Below are positions 20,934 to 31,900 of a DNA stretch of 64,000 nucleotides, one piece after another. Origin of the DNA: Xenorhabdus miraniensis (GTDB lineage: Bacteria > Pseudomonadota > Gammaproteobacteria > Enterobacterales > Enterobacteriaceae); NCBI RefSeq assembly GCF_002632615.1, contig NZ_NITZ01000006.1:1-64000 (forward strand). The letters are read 5' to 3'. The position numbers were made by a program, and so were the translations under genes. The notes below the pieces were generated by a model. The model worked only from the letters and a program-made list of their open reading frames with translations. It was not told where the DNA came from and ran no database searches. Position 1 is the first letter of the stretch, and the number at the start of each line of letters is the position of its first letter.

Positions 20934-20949
20934 ACGCAAACGTTTGCAT
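20934..20949 (-). promoter_or_regulatory. PurR operator upstream of glyA
   Basis: The sequence ACGCAAACGTTTGCAT matches the PurR consensus ACGCAAACGTTTGCGT at 15 of 16 positions. glyA is a known PurR target, since it makes one-carbon units for purines. A TTGTCA -35-like element follows on the reverse strand. Confidence 0.88.
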
Positions 20950-21121
20950 AATGGATTAACAGCGCATTGAAAGCTGAATAACTGACTATAGAATCAACAA
21001 TTCTCATTTTATCAATGATATTTGTGATCTTAGTCAGGGTTTCTTGTAATACAAATTCTGAATTTTTGATTTAAATCAAGATGATCTTCTTTTCTCAATT
21101 GAATCTATTCCCAAACACTAT

Positions 21122-21144
21122 AAGTTGCATTTAAAATGCAGCTT
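21122..21144 (+). promoter_or_regulatory. NsrR-like operator upstream of hmp
   Basis: A 23-base inverted repeat has arms AAGTTGCATTT and AAATGCAGCTT around one central base, agreeing with the NsrR 11-1-11 pattern (AAGATGYATTT). It lies 42-64 bases before the hmp start, where the NO-sensing repressor NsrR is known to act in enterobacteria. Confidence 0.8.
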
Positions 21145-21185
21145 ATAGACTTCAGCATCATTTGAGAAAAATTCAGGAGATCCCC

Positions 21186-22376
21186 ATGCTAGATAGTCAG
21201 GTTATCGCAACCATAAAATCCACCATTCCATTAATCGTTTCTACAGGTCCCAAGCTGACTGCACATTTTTATGAACGTATGTTCAAGCATCACCCTGAAT
21301 TAAAAGATATTTTTAACATGAGCCATCAGCTCAACGGTGATCAGCGGGAAGCGCTTTTCAATGCGCTTTGCGCTTACGCTGCTAATCTCGATAATCTGTC
21401 TGCTTTATTACCTGCGGTAGAAAAAATCGCTCATAAACACGCGAGCCTGAATATTAAGCCTGAACATTATCAGATTGTAGGTACGCACTTACTGGCAACA
21501 ATTGATGAAATGTTCCATCCTGGTGATGAAGTTCTCAGTGCTTGGGGAAAAGCCTACAATGTGCTGGCCAATGTCTTTATCAATCGGGAAGAAGAAATTT
21601 ACCAAAGTGGTGAATCTCTGGAAGGCGGTTGGCGTGAATTACGTCAATTCCGTGTCAGCCGGAAACAACCACAAAGTGACGTTATTACCAGCTTCGAGTT
21701 TGTTCCCGTTGATGGTGAAAAAGTCATGGATTACAAACCGGGGCAATATTTAGGGATTTATATAGAAGATCCTGCTTTTGAGAACCGTGAAATTCGCCAA
21801 TATTCTCTGACCGCAGCACCAAACGGAAGTAATTACCAGATTGCGATTAAGCGTGAATCTCAGGGCAAGGTTTCAAACTTCATGCACGATAAAGTACAGG
21901 AAGGTGATCTCGTGATGCTGGCAGCGCCACGCGGTGATTTTTTCCTTGATGTCCAGCATGATACACCCGTTACGCTGATTTCAGCGGGTGTAGGTTTAAC
22001 GCCAATGATGAGTATGCTACAACATCTGCATAATCAGCATCATACAGGAACAGTGAATTGGTTCCACGCCGCAGAGCATGGCGGCTATCATGCCTTCTCA
22101 AATAAGGTAAATGAAATTTCTCAATCCATGCCTAATTTGCATCCGCAGGTTTGGTATCGCGAACCACGAGATATAGATCAGAAAGGCATACATTATCAGC
22201 ATACCGGGCTTATGGATCTTTCTCTCGTAAAAGAATTAATAGCAGCAGAAGGAATGCAATTCTATTTCTGTGGGCCCGTAGCGTTCATGCAATTTATTGC
22301 TAACCAACTTCTGGCAATGGGTGTTGATAAACAACATATCCACTATGAATGTTTTGGCCCACATAAAGTGATTTAA
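21186..22376 (+). CDS. hmp: Flavohemoglobin, nitric oxide dioxygenase
   Basis: The start at 21186 ([16 protein letters not shown]) gives 396 residues, equal to E. coli Hmp, and has CAGGAGA upstream; an upstream in-frame ATG adds eight unlikely residues. Order: globin domain (1 to about 140, proximal His in KIAHKHASL), FAD domain (RQYSL motif) and NAD domain ([11 protein letters not shown]). It oxidises NO to nitrate using O2 and NADH. It is divergent from glyA and convergent with glnB. Confidence 0.97.
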   Translation: MLDSQVIATIKSTIPLIVSTGPKLTAHFYERMFKHHPELKDIFNMSHQLNGDQREALFNALCAYAANLDNLSALLPAVEKIAHKHASLNIKPEHYQIVGTHLLATIDEMFHPGDEVLSAWGKAYNVLANVFINREEEIYQSGESLEGGWRELRQFRVSRKQPQSDVITSFEFVPVDGEKVMDYKPGQYLGIYIEDPAFENREIRQYSLTAAPNGSNYQIAIKRESQGKVSNFMHDKVQEGDLVMLAAPRGDFFLDVQHDTPVTLISAGVGLTPMMSMLQHLHNQHHTGTVNWFHAAEHGGYHAFSNKVNEISQSMPNLHPQVWYREPRDIDQKGIHYQHTGLMDLSLVKELIAAEGMQFYFCGPVAFMQFIANQLLAMGVDKQHIHYECFGPHKVI

Positions 22377-22410
22377 TACAGCTAAATCAGGTCAAGTGAT
22401 AACAATTACA

Positions 22411-22442
22411 AAATGGGAGATGTTACACATCATCTCCCATTT
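22411..22442. terminator. Bidirectional terminator between hmp and glnB
   Basis: A 12-bp perfect stem AAATGGGAGATG/CATCTCCCATTT with an 8-base loop is flanked by A and T tracts. It lies between two convergent genes. Confidence 0.88.
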
Positions 22443-22446
22443 AGTT

Positions 22447-22797
<351 letters not shown>

Positions 22798-22800
22798 TTA

Positions 22801-24423
22801 TTACCAGTTCTTACGCCCGAAACCAGAAGTAATCGGGTAGCGCCGGTCTTTGCCAAAATCACGTTGTGTAATGCGTGGGCCGATAGGTGCCTGACGACGT
22901 TTATATTCATTGATATCCACCAGCCGGATCACCTTGCGGACAATGGCTTCGTTAAAACCTTCAGCAACCAAGTCAGCTACTGATTTGTCTTTTTCGACAT
23001 ACCCTTCAAGAATAGCATCCAGCATGTCATATGGAGGCAAGCTGTCCTGATCCAGTTGATCCGGTGCTAATTCCGCAGAAGGCGGGCGATCAATCACACG
23101 CTGAGGAATAGCCGGAGATACTGTATTACGGTATTTAGCCAATGCAAATACCATAGTCTTAGGGACATCTTTCAAAGCATTAAAGCCCCCTGCCATATCA
23201 CCATACAGGGTTGAATAACCGACTGCTGATTCACTCTTGTTGCTGGTCGTCAGCACCAAGCGATGACGTTTGTTCGATATCGCCATCAAAATAACGGCAC
23301 GGCAACGGGCCTGCAAATTTTCTTCTGTCGTATCTTTTTCAGTTCCGGCGAACATAGGTTCAAGCTGTGCCATGAAAGCATCAAACATGGGTTCTATGGA
23401 TGCTATGTCGAATTCAACACCCAGTAATTCCGCCTGTTCTCTGGCATCATGAATGCTCATTTCTGAGGTATAACGGAATGGCATCATGACGGCCTGCACA
23501 TGATCTTTACCCAAGGCATCCACAGCAATCGCCAAAGTCAGACCAGAATCAATCCCGCCAGATAAACCAAGCAACGCACCTTTGAAACCATTTTTCCGCA
23601 CATAATCACGCACAGAGAGAACCAGTGCCTTATAGATTTGTGCAAGTGGCGGCAATTGAGGAATGGGGTTTGCCATGGGTTCAATTTTCATGTCATTGAA
23701 GCGGCACTGTTCGATCTGCTCTTCAAAGGCGGCCATACGATGCGTAATTTCACCATTTGCATCAAAGACCTTAGAACAACCATCAAAGATAAGCTGATCT
23801 TGCCCGCCTACCTGATTGAGATAAATGATAGGGAGTTGAATGCGCTGACAGTGGGTTCTAATTAATGTACTGCGAATATTGGGTTTTTCACGATTGTAAG
23901 GAGAGGCATTAATCGACAGGATCATTTCTGCACCGGCTTGTTTCAAAGCATTAATCGGCGCATCAAACCATAAGTCTTCACAAATCAATAAGCCCAGGTT
24001 ATATCCCTTGAATGGTATAACACAGCTTTGGTCACCAGCCTTGAAATAACGCTCTTCATCAAAGACACCATAATTGGGCAGTAGCTGTTTGAAGTAACGA
24101 GCAATAATTTCCCCTTTCCAAAATAAGGAAAGCGCATTGTAGAGTTTTCCATCTTGTTGCCACGGATGCCCAACCAAAATACCAATCTGGGAACTCGCTT
24201 CCTGCAAACGTACCAACTGCTCACGACAACGCTGGTGTAAATCGGGACGGAACAGCAAATCTTCAGGAAAATAGCCAGACAACGCCAATTCAGAAAACAT
24301 AACCAGATCAGCACCTTTTTCTTGCTGTTCTTGTACTGTCTGCAACATGCGCTCGCAGTTGCCTTCAATGTCTCCCACCAGCCAGTTTAACTGGGCAAGA
24401 GCAATATTAAGAGTACGACTCAT
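22801..24423 (-). CDS. nadE: Glutamine-dependent NAD+ synthetase
   Basis: The start at 24423 (MSRTLNIALAQLNW) gives 540 residues; a longer start adds ten unlikely residues. The N-terminal nitrilase-type glutaminase domain shows the Glu-Lys-Cys triad (FSELALSGYFPEDL, QLLPNYGVFDEERYF, LLICEDLWF). The C-terminal synthetase domain has the ATP loop LSGGIDSGL. It makes NAD+ from deamido-NAD using glutamine. This is the two-domain type, unlike the short ammonia-dependent NadE of E. coli. Neighbouring glnB suggests a link to nitrogen status. Confidence 0.95.
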   Translation of the reverse strand: MSRTLNIALAQLNWLVGDIEGNCERMLQTVQEQQEKGADLVMFSELALSGYFPEDLLFRPDLHQRCREQLVRLQEASSQIGILVGHPWQQDGKLYNALSLFWKGEIIARYFKQLLPNYGVFDEERYFKAGDQSCVIPFKGYNLGLLICEDLWFDAPINALKQAGAEMILSINASPYNREKPNIRSTLIRTHCQRIQLPIIYLNQVGGQDQLIFDGCSKVFDANGEITHRMAAFEEQIEQCRFNDMKIEPMANPIPQLPPLAQIYKALVLSVRDYVRKNGFKGALLGLSGGIDSGLTLAIAVDALGKDHVQAVMMPFRYTSEMSIHDAREQAELLGVEFDIASIEPMFDAFMAQLEPMFAGTEKDTTEENLQARCRAVILMAISNKRHRLVLTTSNKSESAVGYSTLYGDMAGGFNALKDVPKTMVFALAKYRNTVSPAIPQRVIDRPPSAELAPDQLDQDSLPPYDMLDAILEGYVEKDKSVADLVAEGFNEAIVRKVIRLVDINEYKRRQAPIGPRITQRDFGKDRRYPITSGFGRKNW

Positions 24424-24534
24424 AGAATGTGGCTCTCCTAGGCCATAATTCATCTTTCTGTCTTATTCATAATTAAAGACAGTCAATATAGATAATTTCT
24501 ATTCAGTGTAAGAATTTCTGGAATAGCAGGAAAG

Positions 24535-25872
24535 TTATTCCTTAAAATCGTTAGCATCCAGCTCATGACGTGCCAGCAATTTATAAAATTCAGTCCGGTT
24601 ACGCCCTGCCATGCGGGCAGCATGGGTCACATTGCCTTTGGTCATTTGCAACAATTTGCGCAGATAATTCAGTTCAAACTGCCCACGAGCTTCCACAAAT
24701 GTCGGCAGCGCCGTATTTTCTCCTTCCAATGCCTGCATAACCAAAGCATCACTAATGACCGGAGCCATCGTCAACGCCACACATTGTTCTATGACGTTAA
24801 CCAATTGACGAACATTGCCCGGCCAACTTGCTGCCACCAGACATTTCATGGCATTCGTGGAAAAACTACGCACAAAGGGTTTATGGCGCTTGGCTGATTC
24901 TCGTAACAGGTGATTGGCCAATAAAGGAATATCTTCCGCACGTTCATTCAATGCAGGAATTTTCAGGTTAACGACATTCAACCTGTAATAGAGATCTTCA
25001 CGAAACTCATTACGCTGCATTGCTTTTGGTAAGTCACGGTGGGTGGCAGAAATAATTCTGACATCAATGTCTATATCCCGGTTGCTTCCTAATGGACGAA
25101 CCTTCCGCTCCTGCAAGACTCTCAATAACTTAACTTGCAGCGCCATCGGCATATCACCGATCTCATCTAGGAATAAGGTTCCACCTTGAGCCGCTAAAAA
25201 TAATCCTTCCCGGCTACTGACAGCACCAGTAAATGCCCCCTTGGCATGACCAAACAGTTCAGATTCAAGTAGCTGCTCAGGTAAGGCACCGCAGTTAATG
25301 GCAATAAAAGGTTTCTTCGCTCTGGGGCTTGCCCGATGGATGGCTTGAGCCAAGACTTCCTTACCGGTTCCGCTTTGCCCATTAATCAAAACGCTGACAT
25401 CAGACAGAGCCACCATTTTTGCCTGTTCCAACAGACGCAACATTAATGGGCTGCGCGTGACAATCTGCTCACTCCATTGCCCATCTATAGCTGGCGTTGA
25501 CAACTCCAGAGCGTCATCAATAGCTTTATAAAGTGCATCACGGTCAACGGGTTTGGTCAGGAAACTAAATACGCCTTGTTGGGTTGCTGCTACTGCATCA
25601 GGGATAGAACCGTGAGCGGTCAGAATAATGACAGGCATGCCAGGGTGCTGTTTCTGAATTTCGGCAAACAGTGCCATACCATCCATTTCATCCATTCGCA
25701 AGTCGCTGATAACAAGATCTATTTTATCTTTCACCAGAATACGCAACCCTTCATGGCCACTCTCTGCTGTCGTGACACGAAACCCTTCGCTAGTCAGACG
25801 CATTCCCAATAGTTTTAGTAAGCCGGGATCATCATCAACTAAAAGAAGATGGGCGGGATTGCGTACTGTCAT
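24535..25872 (-). CDS. glrR: GlrR (QseF), sigma-54-dependent response regulator
   Basis: This 445-residue NtrC-type activator has a receiver domain with Asp57 (VISDLRMDEMDG), an AAA+ domain with Walker A (GQSGTGKE) and the sigma-54 contact loop GAFTGA, and a C-terminal helix-turn-helix (VTHAARMAGRNRTEFYKLL). It is activated by GlrK. Its target glmY lies about 2.7 kb away, with three matching operator sites. It is the last gene of glrK-qseG-glrR, 2 bases behind qseG. Confidence 0.96.
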   Translation of the reverse strand: MTVRNPAHLLLVDDDPGLLKLLGMRLTSEGFRVTTAESGHEGLRILVKDKIDLVISDLRMDEMDGMALFAEIQKQHPGMPVIILTAHGSIPDAVAATQQGVFSFLTKPVDRDALYKAIDDALELSTPAIDGQWSEQIVTRSPLMLRLLEQAKMVALSDVSVLINGQSGTGKEVLAQAIHRASPRAKKPFIAINCGALPEQLLESELFGHAKGAFTGAVSSREGLFLAAQGGTLFLDEIGDMPMALQVKLLRVLQERKVRPLGSNRDIDIDVRIISATHRDLPKAMQRNEFREDLYYRLNVVNLKIPALNERAEDIPLLANHLLRESAKRHKPFVRSFSTNAMKCLVAASWPGNVRQLVNVIEQCVALTMAPVISDALVMQALEGENTALPTFVEARGQFELNYLRKLLQMTKGNVTHAARMAGRNRTEFYKLLARHELDANDFKE

Positions 25873-25874
25873 TA

Positions 25875-26759
25875 TTATTCGGCTCCTTTTTCTGCTGGGG
25901 GATTAGCTTCTGCTTTAGTTTCCGGTTTTTTCATTTCCTCGTCCGTTGCCGGTTTATCTTCCTGCTCTAATTTATTGGATGAAGTATCTGAGTCCTTCAT
26001 TTGTCCTGTTCCACTTGGAGTGACAAGACTACTTTGGCCTTGTTTACGGGAGGAAAGCTGGCGTTCAATATCGGTCAGATTTTCTAGTTTGCGGGATATT
26101 GAGCGAAGTTCATATTCTAAACGTGCTCGTTCTTCTTTCAAGCGGTCAATTTTATTATCACTGTCAAACTGGAACCGCTGAAACTTAACCTTCTCTTCAG
26201 TGAGGTTGATTCTCAAATATTGCTGTTCACGCCATAATTGGAAGAGTGGCCGCAAGGCTACGGGAAACTGCGTACTATATCGATTAAGATTTTCTACAAT
26301 TTTCCGGCGTTCAGCCACTGTAGAAACCGCTCTATTCATCAAGATACTCTGTTTGAATGTTTGATGCCAATCAGTTGTATTGAAGTTGTTCGCTATTTCA
26401 CGCGCTTCAACTGAGGATAAGCGGTCCGCACAATCAATGACTCTAAGCCAATAAAGCCCGTTTTCCATTGCCGATGGTTTTGTTATATCCCAGATTGAAT
26501 CACAATCCTTAAAACGGTAATCTGTGACATGTTGTTCAGGCAGGATAGACTGTGCAATTGATGCCAGATTGTCTGCTCCGGTGGTTTTCACGCATCCGGT
26601 CAGTAAATAGGGAATAAACAATAACAACATGGCACGGAAACGTAAGGTTGAAGTACGTGCCAGAATAGGCTGCATAACAGCAGTTTTTTTCATCGGCTGA
26701 GTCACAATATCTTGCTGTCCCGTCTTCGTCATAAGGCGGTAAGTAAACTGGTTATACAT
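25875..26759 (-). CDS. qseG: QseG outer-membrane lipoprotein
   Basis: 294 residues. A lipobox LTGC follows a hydrophobic stretch (LLLFIPYLLTGC), and the core LENLTDIERQLSSRK is nearly identical to E. coli QseG. QseG links the outer membrane to GlrK signalling. The ATG at 26759 directly follows the glrK stop by 3 bases, but about 40 residues would precede the lipidated Cys; internal ATGs (residues 23 and 29) would give a more normal signal peptide, so the start is uncertain. The C-terminal tail is rich in Glu, Lys and Pro. Confidence 0.88.
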   Translation of the reverse strand: MYNQFTYRLMTKTGQQDIVTQPMKKTAVMQPILARTSTLRFRAMLLLFIPYLLTGCVKTTGADNLASIAQSILPEQHVTDYRFKDCDSIWDITKPSAMENGLYWLRVIDCADRLSSVEAREIANNFNTTDWHQTFKQSILMNRAVSTVAERRKIVENLNRYSTQFPVALRPLFQLWREQQYLRINLTEEKVKFQRFQFDSDNKIDRLKEERARLEYELRSISRKLENLTDIERQLSSRKQGQSSLVTPSGTGQMKDSDTSSNKLEQEDKPATDEEMKKPETKAEANPPAEKGAE

Positions 26760-26764
26760 ATTAT

Positions 26765-28204
26765 TTAGCCGTTCTCTGCGGTTAATGGCAGTTCAATTCG
26801 AAAACATACGTCAGCAAATTCGGATTCTATCAGATGAAGCTCTCCCCTCATCTGTTTAATACAATCTTGCGCAATGCTCAAGCCAAGGCCGCTTCCTTTA
26901 ACCGCCCCTTTTCTTTGCAGTTTCCCCTGATAAAATGGCTCAAAAATCATACTTTTTTCTAATTCAGGGATAGGCGTTCCTGTGTTGGCAATGTCAATTT
27001 GAAGATTTTCTCCCGTTTGCCGACTGGAAACCCAAATGTTACCGGATTCAGCACCATAGTGCACTGCATTGGAGTAGAGATTATCAATCACCTTTCTCAA
27101 TAAATGAGGTTCCGCCCAACAATACTCCATATGCAATTGAATTTCTGTATTAATGTTTTTCGCACGGGCTGGCAGTTGATGTGACAACACAACACTATTC
27201 ACAATCTCTTTTAAAGACACAACCTGATGCTCAGCAGGGCCATCTGCCAGTTTACGGTTATATTCGAGCAATTGCTCGATAAGCTGTTGCAAATGCCTGC
27301 TGCTGCTGTCCAGAATACTGACAACTTCTCTTTGATCTGCGGTCAGCGGCCCGGCAACTTCATCTGCCAATAACTCCGTCCCTTCACGCATACTGGCTAA
27401 AGGTGTTTTCAGTTCGTGGGAAATATGACGTAAAAATTCATGGCGCTGAGATTCAAGCCAGGATAACCGCTCACTTAACCAAATAATGCGCTGTGCCAGC
27501 GATCGCAATTCCCGTGGCCCTTTAAATGATTCAATCTCATTTTCTAATGATTGCCCTTTTCCTAACCGATTAATCATCCGCTCAATGCCTTTCACCGGCC
27601 CAATGATCATACGTGTAAATAGCGCGATCAAAAACGCACTTAACAGGAATAAGATAAGGCTCTGCCAACCAAAAAGTTGCCCTTTCTCTGCAATATCTTT
27701 TTGCAATTGCTCACCACGACTGAAAATGATATTTCGGGTTTCTTGTACCAAAAGATTATTAGCAGTAGAGAATTCTTCAAGTAATTTAGATACAGCAGGC
27801 TCCGGGACGCCGTTACTACAGGAAATTTTTGTCAGGCCTGATAATAGTTCATTAAACTTTTTCGTATATTCTGCATTAGCCAACATGGCTATCTGATCAC
27901 CGAGCATATTTGTATATTGTCGGTATTGTCGTTGATAGAGCCTTTCCAGCCGCACATCCCCCAATACACAATATTGACGGTAACTACGCTCCATCTCAAG
28001 AGCAGAACCAATCATCGCTTCACTGCGACGCGCATCCGATAAAGTTGAACGACTAATTTCAGCAGCTTGAGTACTCAACTGGTCGAGGCTTTGGTAAGCC
28101 TGATAAGCCAGCACTAAGAGTGGTAATAACACCAGACAGAAAGCCATTACAACCAGTTGGCGTAATGAGCGTGGAAATAAACGCCATTTTTTCAAAGAAA
28201 TCAT
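26765..28204 (-). CDS. glrK: GlrK (QseE) sensor histidine kinase
   Basis: The start at 28204 (MISLKKWRLFPRSL) gives 479 residues; the longer frame adds 12. Two transmembrane segments (about 14-36 and 170-195) flank a periplasmic sensor domain. A HAMP domain follows, then HisKA with the phosphoacceptor His in FLRHISHELKTPL and an HATPase domain (DNLYSNAVHY, GSGLGLSIA). It phosphorylates GlrR. First gene of the operon and downstream of glmY, so read-through from the sRNA gene is possible. Confidence 0.95.
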   Translation of the reverse strand: MISLKKWRLFPRSLRQLVVMAFCLVLLPLLVLAYQAYQSLDQLSTQAAEISRSTLSDARRSEAMIGSALEMERSYRQYCVLGDVRLERLYQRQYRQYTNMLGDQIAMLANAEYTKKFNELLSGLTKISCSNGVPEPAVSKLLEEFSTANNLLVQETRNIIFSRGEQLQKDIAEKGQLFGWQSLILFLLSAFLIALFTRMIIGPVKGIERMINRLGKGQSLENEIESFKGPRELRSLAQRIIWLSERLSWLESQRHEFLRHISHELKTPLASMREGTELLADEVAGPLTADQREVVSILDSSSRHLQQLIEQLLEYNRKLADGPAEHQVVSLKEIVNSVVLSHQLPARAKNINTEIQLHMEYCWAEPHLLRKVIDNLYSNAVHYGAESGNIWVSSRQTGENLQIDIANTGTPIPELEKSMIFEPFYQGKLQRKGAVKGSGLGLSIAQDCIKQMRGELHLIESEFADVCFRIELPLTAENG

Positions 28205-28393
28205 CTCATAACCTGCAATTACATTGATGCTAACCGACATAAGGCGGAAGAGAAAGTCTGCCTGATGATAGATTATAAAGTTACTTTTTCTCTGCCTTTT
28301 TGAAACTAGTTGAAAATAATGGGTAACTGAGAACTATATGGCATATGGGTGCATACATGAACACGATGGACAGGATTCGCCTGTAATAATGAC

Positions 28394-28621
28394 GGCGGGA
28401 TAGTAACTTTAATTTACTATCCCGCCAGCGAGGAACCTTCATGCTACCTGATGAACATGATAGGTGGTGCCTCACTCCACGTGTCGCCCTGTGTTTGATA
28501 AAGCCCGAAAGCGAGTATCATGATGTTGGACGGTAGGCACCTTACTTCGGCATCATTCTGGGCTTATGTGGCATGTTTCCACCTATATTGCGGGCCGACA
28601 TAAAAAGTTGAATGAGCAACT
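28394..28621 (-). ncRNA. glmY: GlmY small RNA
   Basis: The reverse strand from 28621 begins AGTTGCTCATTCAACTTTT, close to the E. coli GlmY/GlmZ 5' end (AGTGGCTCATTC). It also has the paired elements TTATGTCGGC and GCCACATAA of the first hairpin, a CCAGAATGATG block, and GTGAGGCACC as in GlmZ. The locus (between purL and glrK) is that of glmY in enterobacteria. A 13-bp hairpin (GGCGGGATAGTAA and its complement) is taken as the 3' end at 28394, giving 228 bases. No clear T-run follows, so the 3' end is uncertain. GlmY binds RapZ and so protects GlmZ, which activates glmS. Confidence 0.82.
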
Positions 28622-28631
28622 GCCAGTTATT

Positions 28632-28649
28632 ATGCACATTGTGTGCCAA
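28632..28649 (-). promoter_or_regulatory. Sigma-54 promoter of glmY
   Basis: The reverse strand reads TTGGCACACAATGTGCAT: the GG (-24) and GC (-12) are exactly 10 bases apart, and TGGCAC agrees with the consensus. The predicted start (A at 28621) coincides with the 5' end expected from E. coli GlmY. Confidence 0.88.
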
Positions 28650-28752
28650 CTTGCAAAATAATTTTTAATTTATTGATTTTATTAAAAATTTTAAAATAGA
28701 TAAATTCTTTGGGTTTCTTTATCAATATCTTCTAGTGCTCGACATGTATTAT

Positions 28753-28865
28753 TGTCGTCTATTTATGACACATAAGCACATGTAAATATTTTTGTTTTTA
28801 TATCAACAAATTAAGTGTCACCTATTTGAGACACCGATAAAAGCCATTGTCGCCATTTAGAGACA
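28753..28865 (-). promoter_or_regulatory. Three GlrR binding sites (TGTC-N10-GACA) upstream of glmY
   Basis: Three perfect TGTC-N10-GACA sites lie at 28753-28770, 28816-28833 and 28848-28865. Their spacings of 63 and 32 bases are close to whole helical turns. They lie about 130-245 bases upstream of the glmY start, as expected for enhancer sites of an NtrC-type activator. The core sequences are alike (CTATTT or CCATTT inside). Confidence 0.9.
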
Positions 28866-28930
28866 TTTCTCTTAAAACTCATTAATAACATCAAATCAGT
28901 GACAAAATACTTTTCATTTTTCAGGATGAT

Positions 28931-28965
28931 TAAATAAAGGCTCTGATGAATTTTCAGAGCCTTTA
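28931..28965 (-). terminator. Terminator of purL
   Basis: On the reverse strand the stem AAGGCTCTGA/TCAGAGCCTT with a short loop is followed by TATTT. It lies about 30 bases past purL and before the GlrR sites. Confidence 0.85.
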
Positions 28966-28992
28966 CAGAGAAAAATGAAATTGCCAGAGAAA

Positions 28993-31900
28993 TTAGCCTA
29001 ACTGTTTGCGTGCATTACGGAAAATACGCATCCATGGGCTATCTTCGCCCCATTCTTCAGGGTGCCAGGAATTACTGACCGTACGGAATACCCTTTCAGG
29101 ATGAGGCATCATCACCGTGACTCGCCCATCAAGGTTAGTTACTGACGTGATCCCGTTCACAGAACCATTCGGGTTTGCAGGATAATTTTCTGTCACTGAA
29201 CCGTAGTTATCAACAAAACGCAATGCCACTTGCTGCTGCTTTTCAAGTTCCACCAAACTCAGGCTGTTTCTGAACTCCACCTGACCTTCACCATGAGCAA
29301 CCGCAATCGGCAAGCGAGAACCTGCCATATCTTTCAGGAACAACGAAGGGCTATCCATGACTTCCACTAAACTAAAACGCGCTTCATAGCGCTCTGAACG
29401 GTTACGAACAAAGCGCGGCCAGTGTTCTGTTCCCGGAATCAGTTCATGCAGATTAGACATCATCTGGCAACCGTTACACACGCCAAGTGCCAACGTATCC
29501 GGTCTTGCAAAGAAGTTCGCAAAATCATCACGCACTCGTGAATTAAACAGAATGGATTTTGCCCAACCTTCACCCGCACCAAGTACATCCCCATATGAGA
29601 AGCCACCACAAGCCACCAATGTCTGGAATTGATCCAACGTGATGCGTCCACTCAGCAAATCACTCATATGGACATCCACGGCCTCAAACCCTGCTCGATG
29701 GAATGCAGCCGCCATTTCGACCTGAGAGTTAACACCTTGTTCACGCAATATGGCAACACGCGGGCGTACTTTTTTCGAGATGTAACAAGCAGCAATATCT
29801 TCAGCAGGATCAAAAGACAATTTCACATTCAGACCAGGATCATTCTCATCCTGTTTTGCCCGATGTTCTTGATCAGCACATTCTGGGTTATCACGCAGGC
29901 GCTGCATTTGCCACGTCGTTTCCGCCCACCATAAGCGCAACGTACTGCGGTTTTGGCGATAAACCTCCATATTGTCACTGGAAATAATGAAATCATCGCC
30001 TGACTGAGCTTTACCCAAATAATGTACACAACCATTCAAGCCATAGTCAGCCAACAGATTCTCAACCTGCTCTCTGTCAGTTTCGCGAATTTGTATCACT
30101 GCACCCAATTCTTCGCTAAACAATGCCGCAAGGATATCTTCATCAAATGCACTGATATCGGCATGCAATCCACAATGGCCCGCAAAAGCCATTTCAGCCA
30201 ATGTCACCAACAAGCCACCATCTGAACGATCATGATAGGCCAACAATTTTTGTTCTGAAATCAGTTGCTGAATTGCATTAAAGAAACCGCCCAGTTGTTC
30301 GACACTGCGAACATCCGCCGTTTTATCGCCAAGCTGACGATAAACCTGGGCCAGTGCGGTTCCTCCCAGCGCATTCTGTCCTTGTCCCAGATCGATTAAC
30401 AAAAGTGCGTTGTCATCTTCAGTAGATAATTCTGGCGTTACTGTACGGCGAACATCTTCCACCCGGGCAAAGGCACTGATAACCAATGAAAGTGGTGAAG
30501 TTATTTCACGCTCTTCCCCGTTTTGATTCCAACGGGTTTTCATTGACATCGAATCCTTACCCACTGGAATGGTCAATCCCAGCGCCGGACACAACTCTTC
30601 CCCCACCGCTTTCACCGCAGCATATAAACCCGCATCTTCACCTGCATGGCCTGATGCCGACATCCAGTTAGCCGATAATTTCACTCGTTTCAGATCCTGC
30701 ACATACGCAGAAGCGATATTGGTCAAGGCTTCCCCAACCGCCATACGTGCCGAAGCAGCAAAATCCAGTAATGCAATCGGTGCTCGCTCTCCCATTGACA
30801 TAGCTTCACCGTAATAGCTGTCTAAACTGGCAGTGGTCACTGCGCAATCTGCCACAGGGATTTGCCATGGGCCAACCATTTGATCACGGGCAACCATACC
30901 TGTTATGGAGCGATCCCCAATCGTAATCAGGAATGTTTTCTCTGCAACGGCCGGTAAATGCAGAACACGTTTTACGGCTTCCGCAAGATCAATCCCTTTA
31001 CGATCTAAATGTTGCCCTTGTGCTTTCAAGACCTGTACATTTTTTAGCATCTTGGGTGTCTTGCCGAGCAGCACATCCAAAGGCATATCGATTGGCTGAT
31101 TATTGAAATGGTTGTCATTCAATACAAGGTGTCGTTCTTCTGTTGCTTCCCCAATCACAGCATAGGGAGCACGTTCACGGCGGCAAATTTCTTCAAACAG
31201 AGCAAGCTGCTCAGGGGCTACCGCCAGAACATAACGCTCTTGTGATTCATTGCACCATAACTGTAATGGACTCATTCCCGGTTCATCATTGAGAATGTTA
31301 CGCAGTTCAAAGCGTCCGCCTCGGCCGCCATCACTGACTAATTCAGGCATAGCATTTGATAAGCCACCAGCCCCTACATCATGGATAAACAGAATGGGAT
31401 TTTTCTCCCCCCGCTGCCAGCAATTATCAATCACTTCCTGACAACGGCGCTCCATCTCTGCATTATCACGCTGCACAGAGGCAAAATCTAAGTCCGCATC
31501 AGATTGACCCGATGTCATTGAGGACGCAGCACCGCCCCCCAAACCGATATTCATGCTTGGCCCACCTAGCACAATTAATTTTGCGCCAACTGGGATATCC
31601 CCTTTCTGGACGTGCTCTTCACAAATATTTCCAATTCCCCCTGCCAGCATGATGGGTTTGTGGTAACCACGTAGTTCTGTACCGTTATGGGAGTGCACTT
31701 TTTCTTCATAAGTTCTGAAATACCCCAACAATGCCGGACGACCAAACTCGTTGTTAAACGCAGCGCCGCCCAATGGCCCTTCCAGCATGATATCCAACGC
31801 ACTGACTATACGTTCAGGCTTGCCGAAATCTTCTTCCCACGGCTGTTCAAAGCCAGGAATTTTCAAGTTTGAGACTGAGAACCCTACCAATCCAGCTTTA

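Noticed and set aside
28281..28475. Reverse open frame of 64 codons between glmY and glrK
   Set aside because: It overlaps the glmY 3' hairpin, has no ribosome site and a composition unlike protein.
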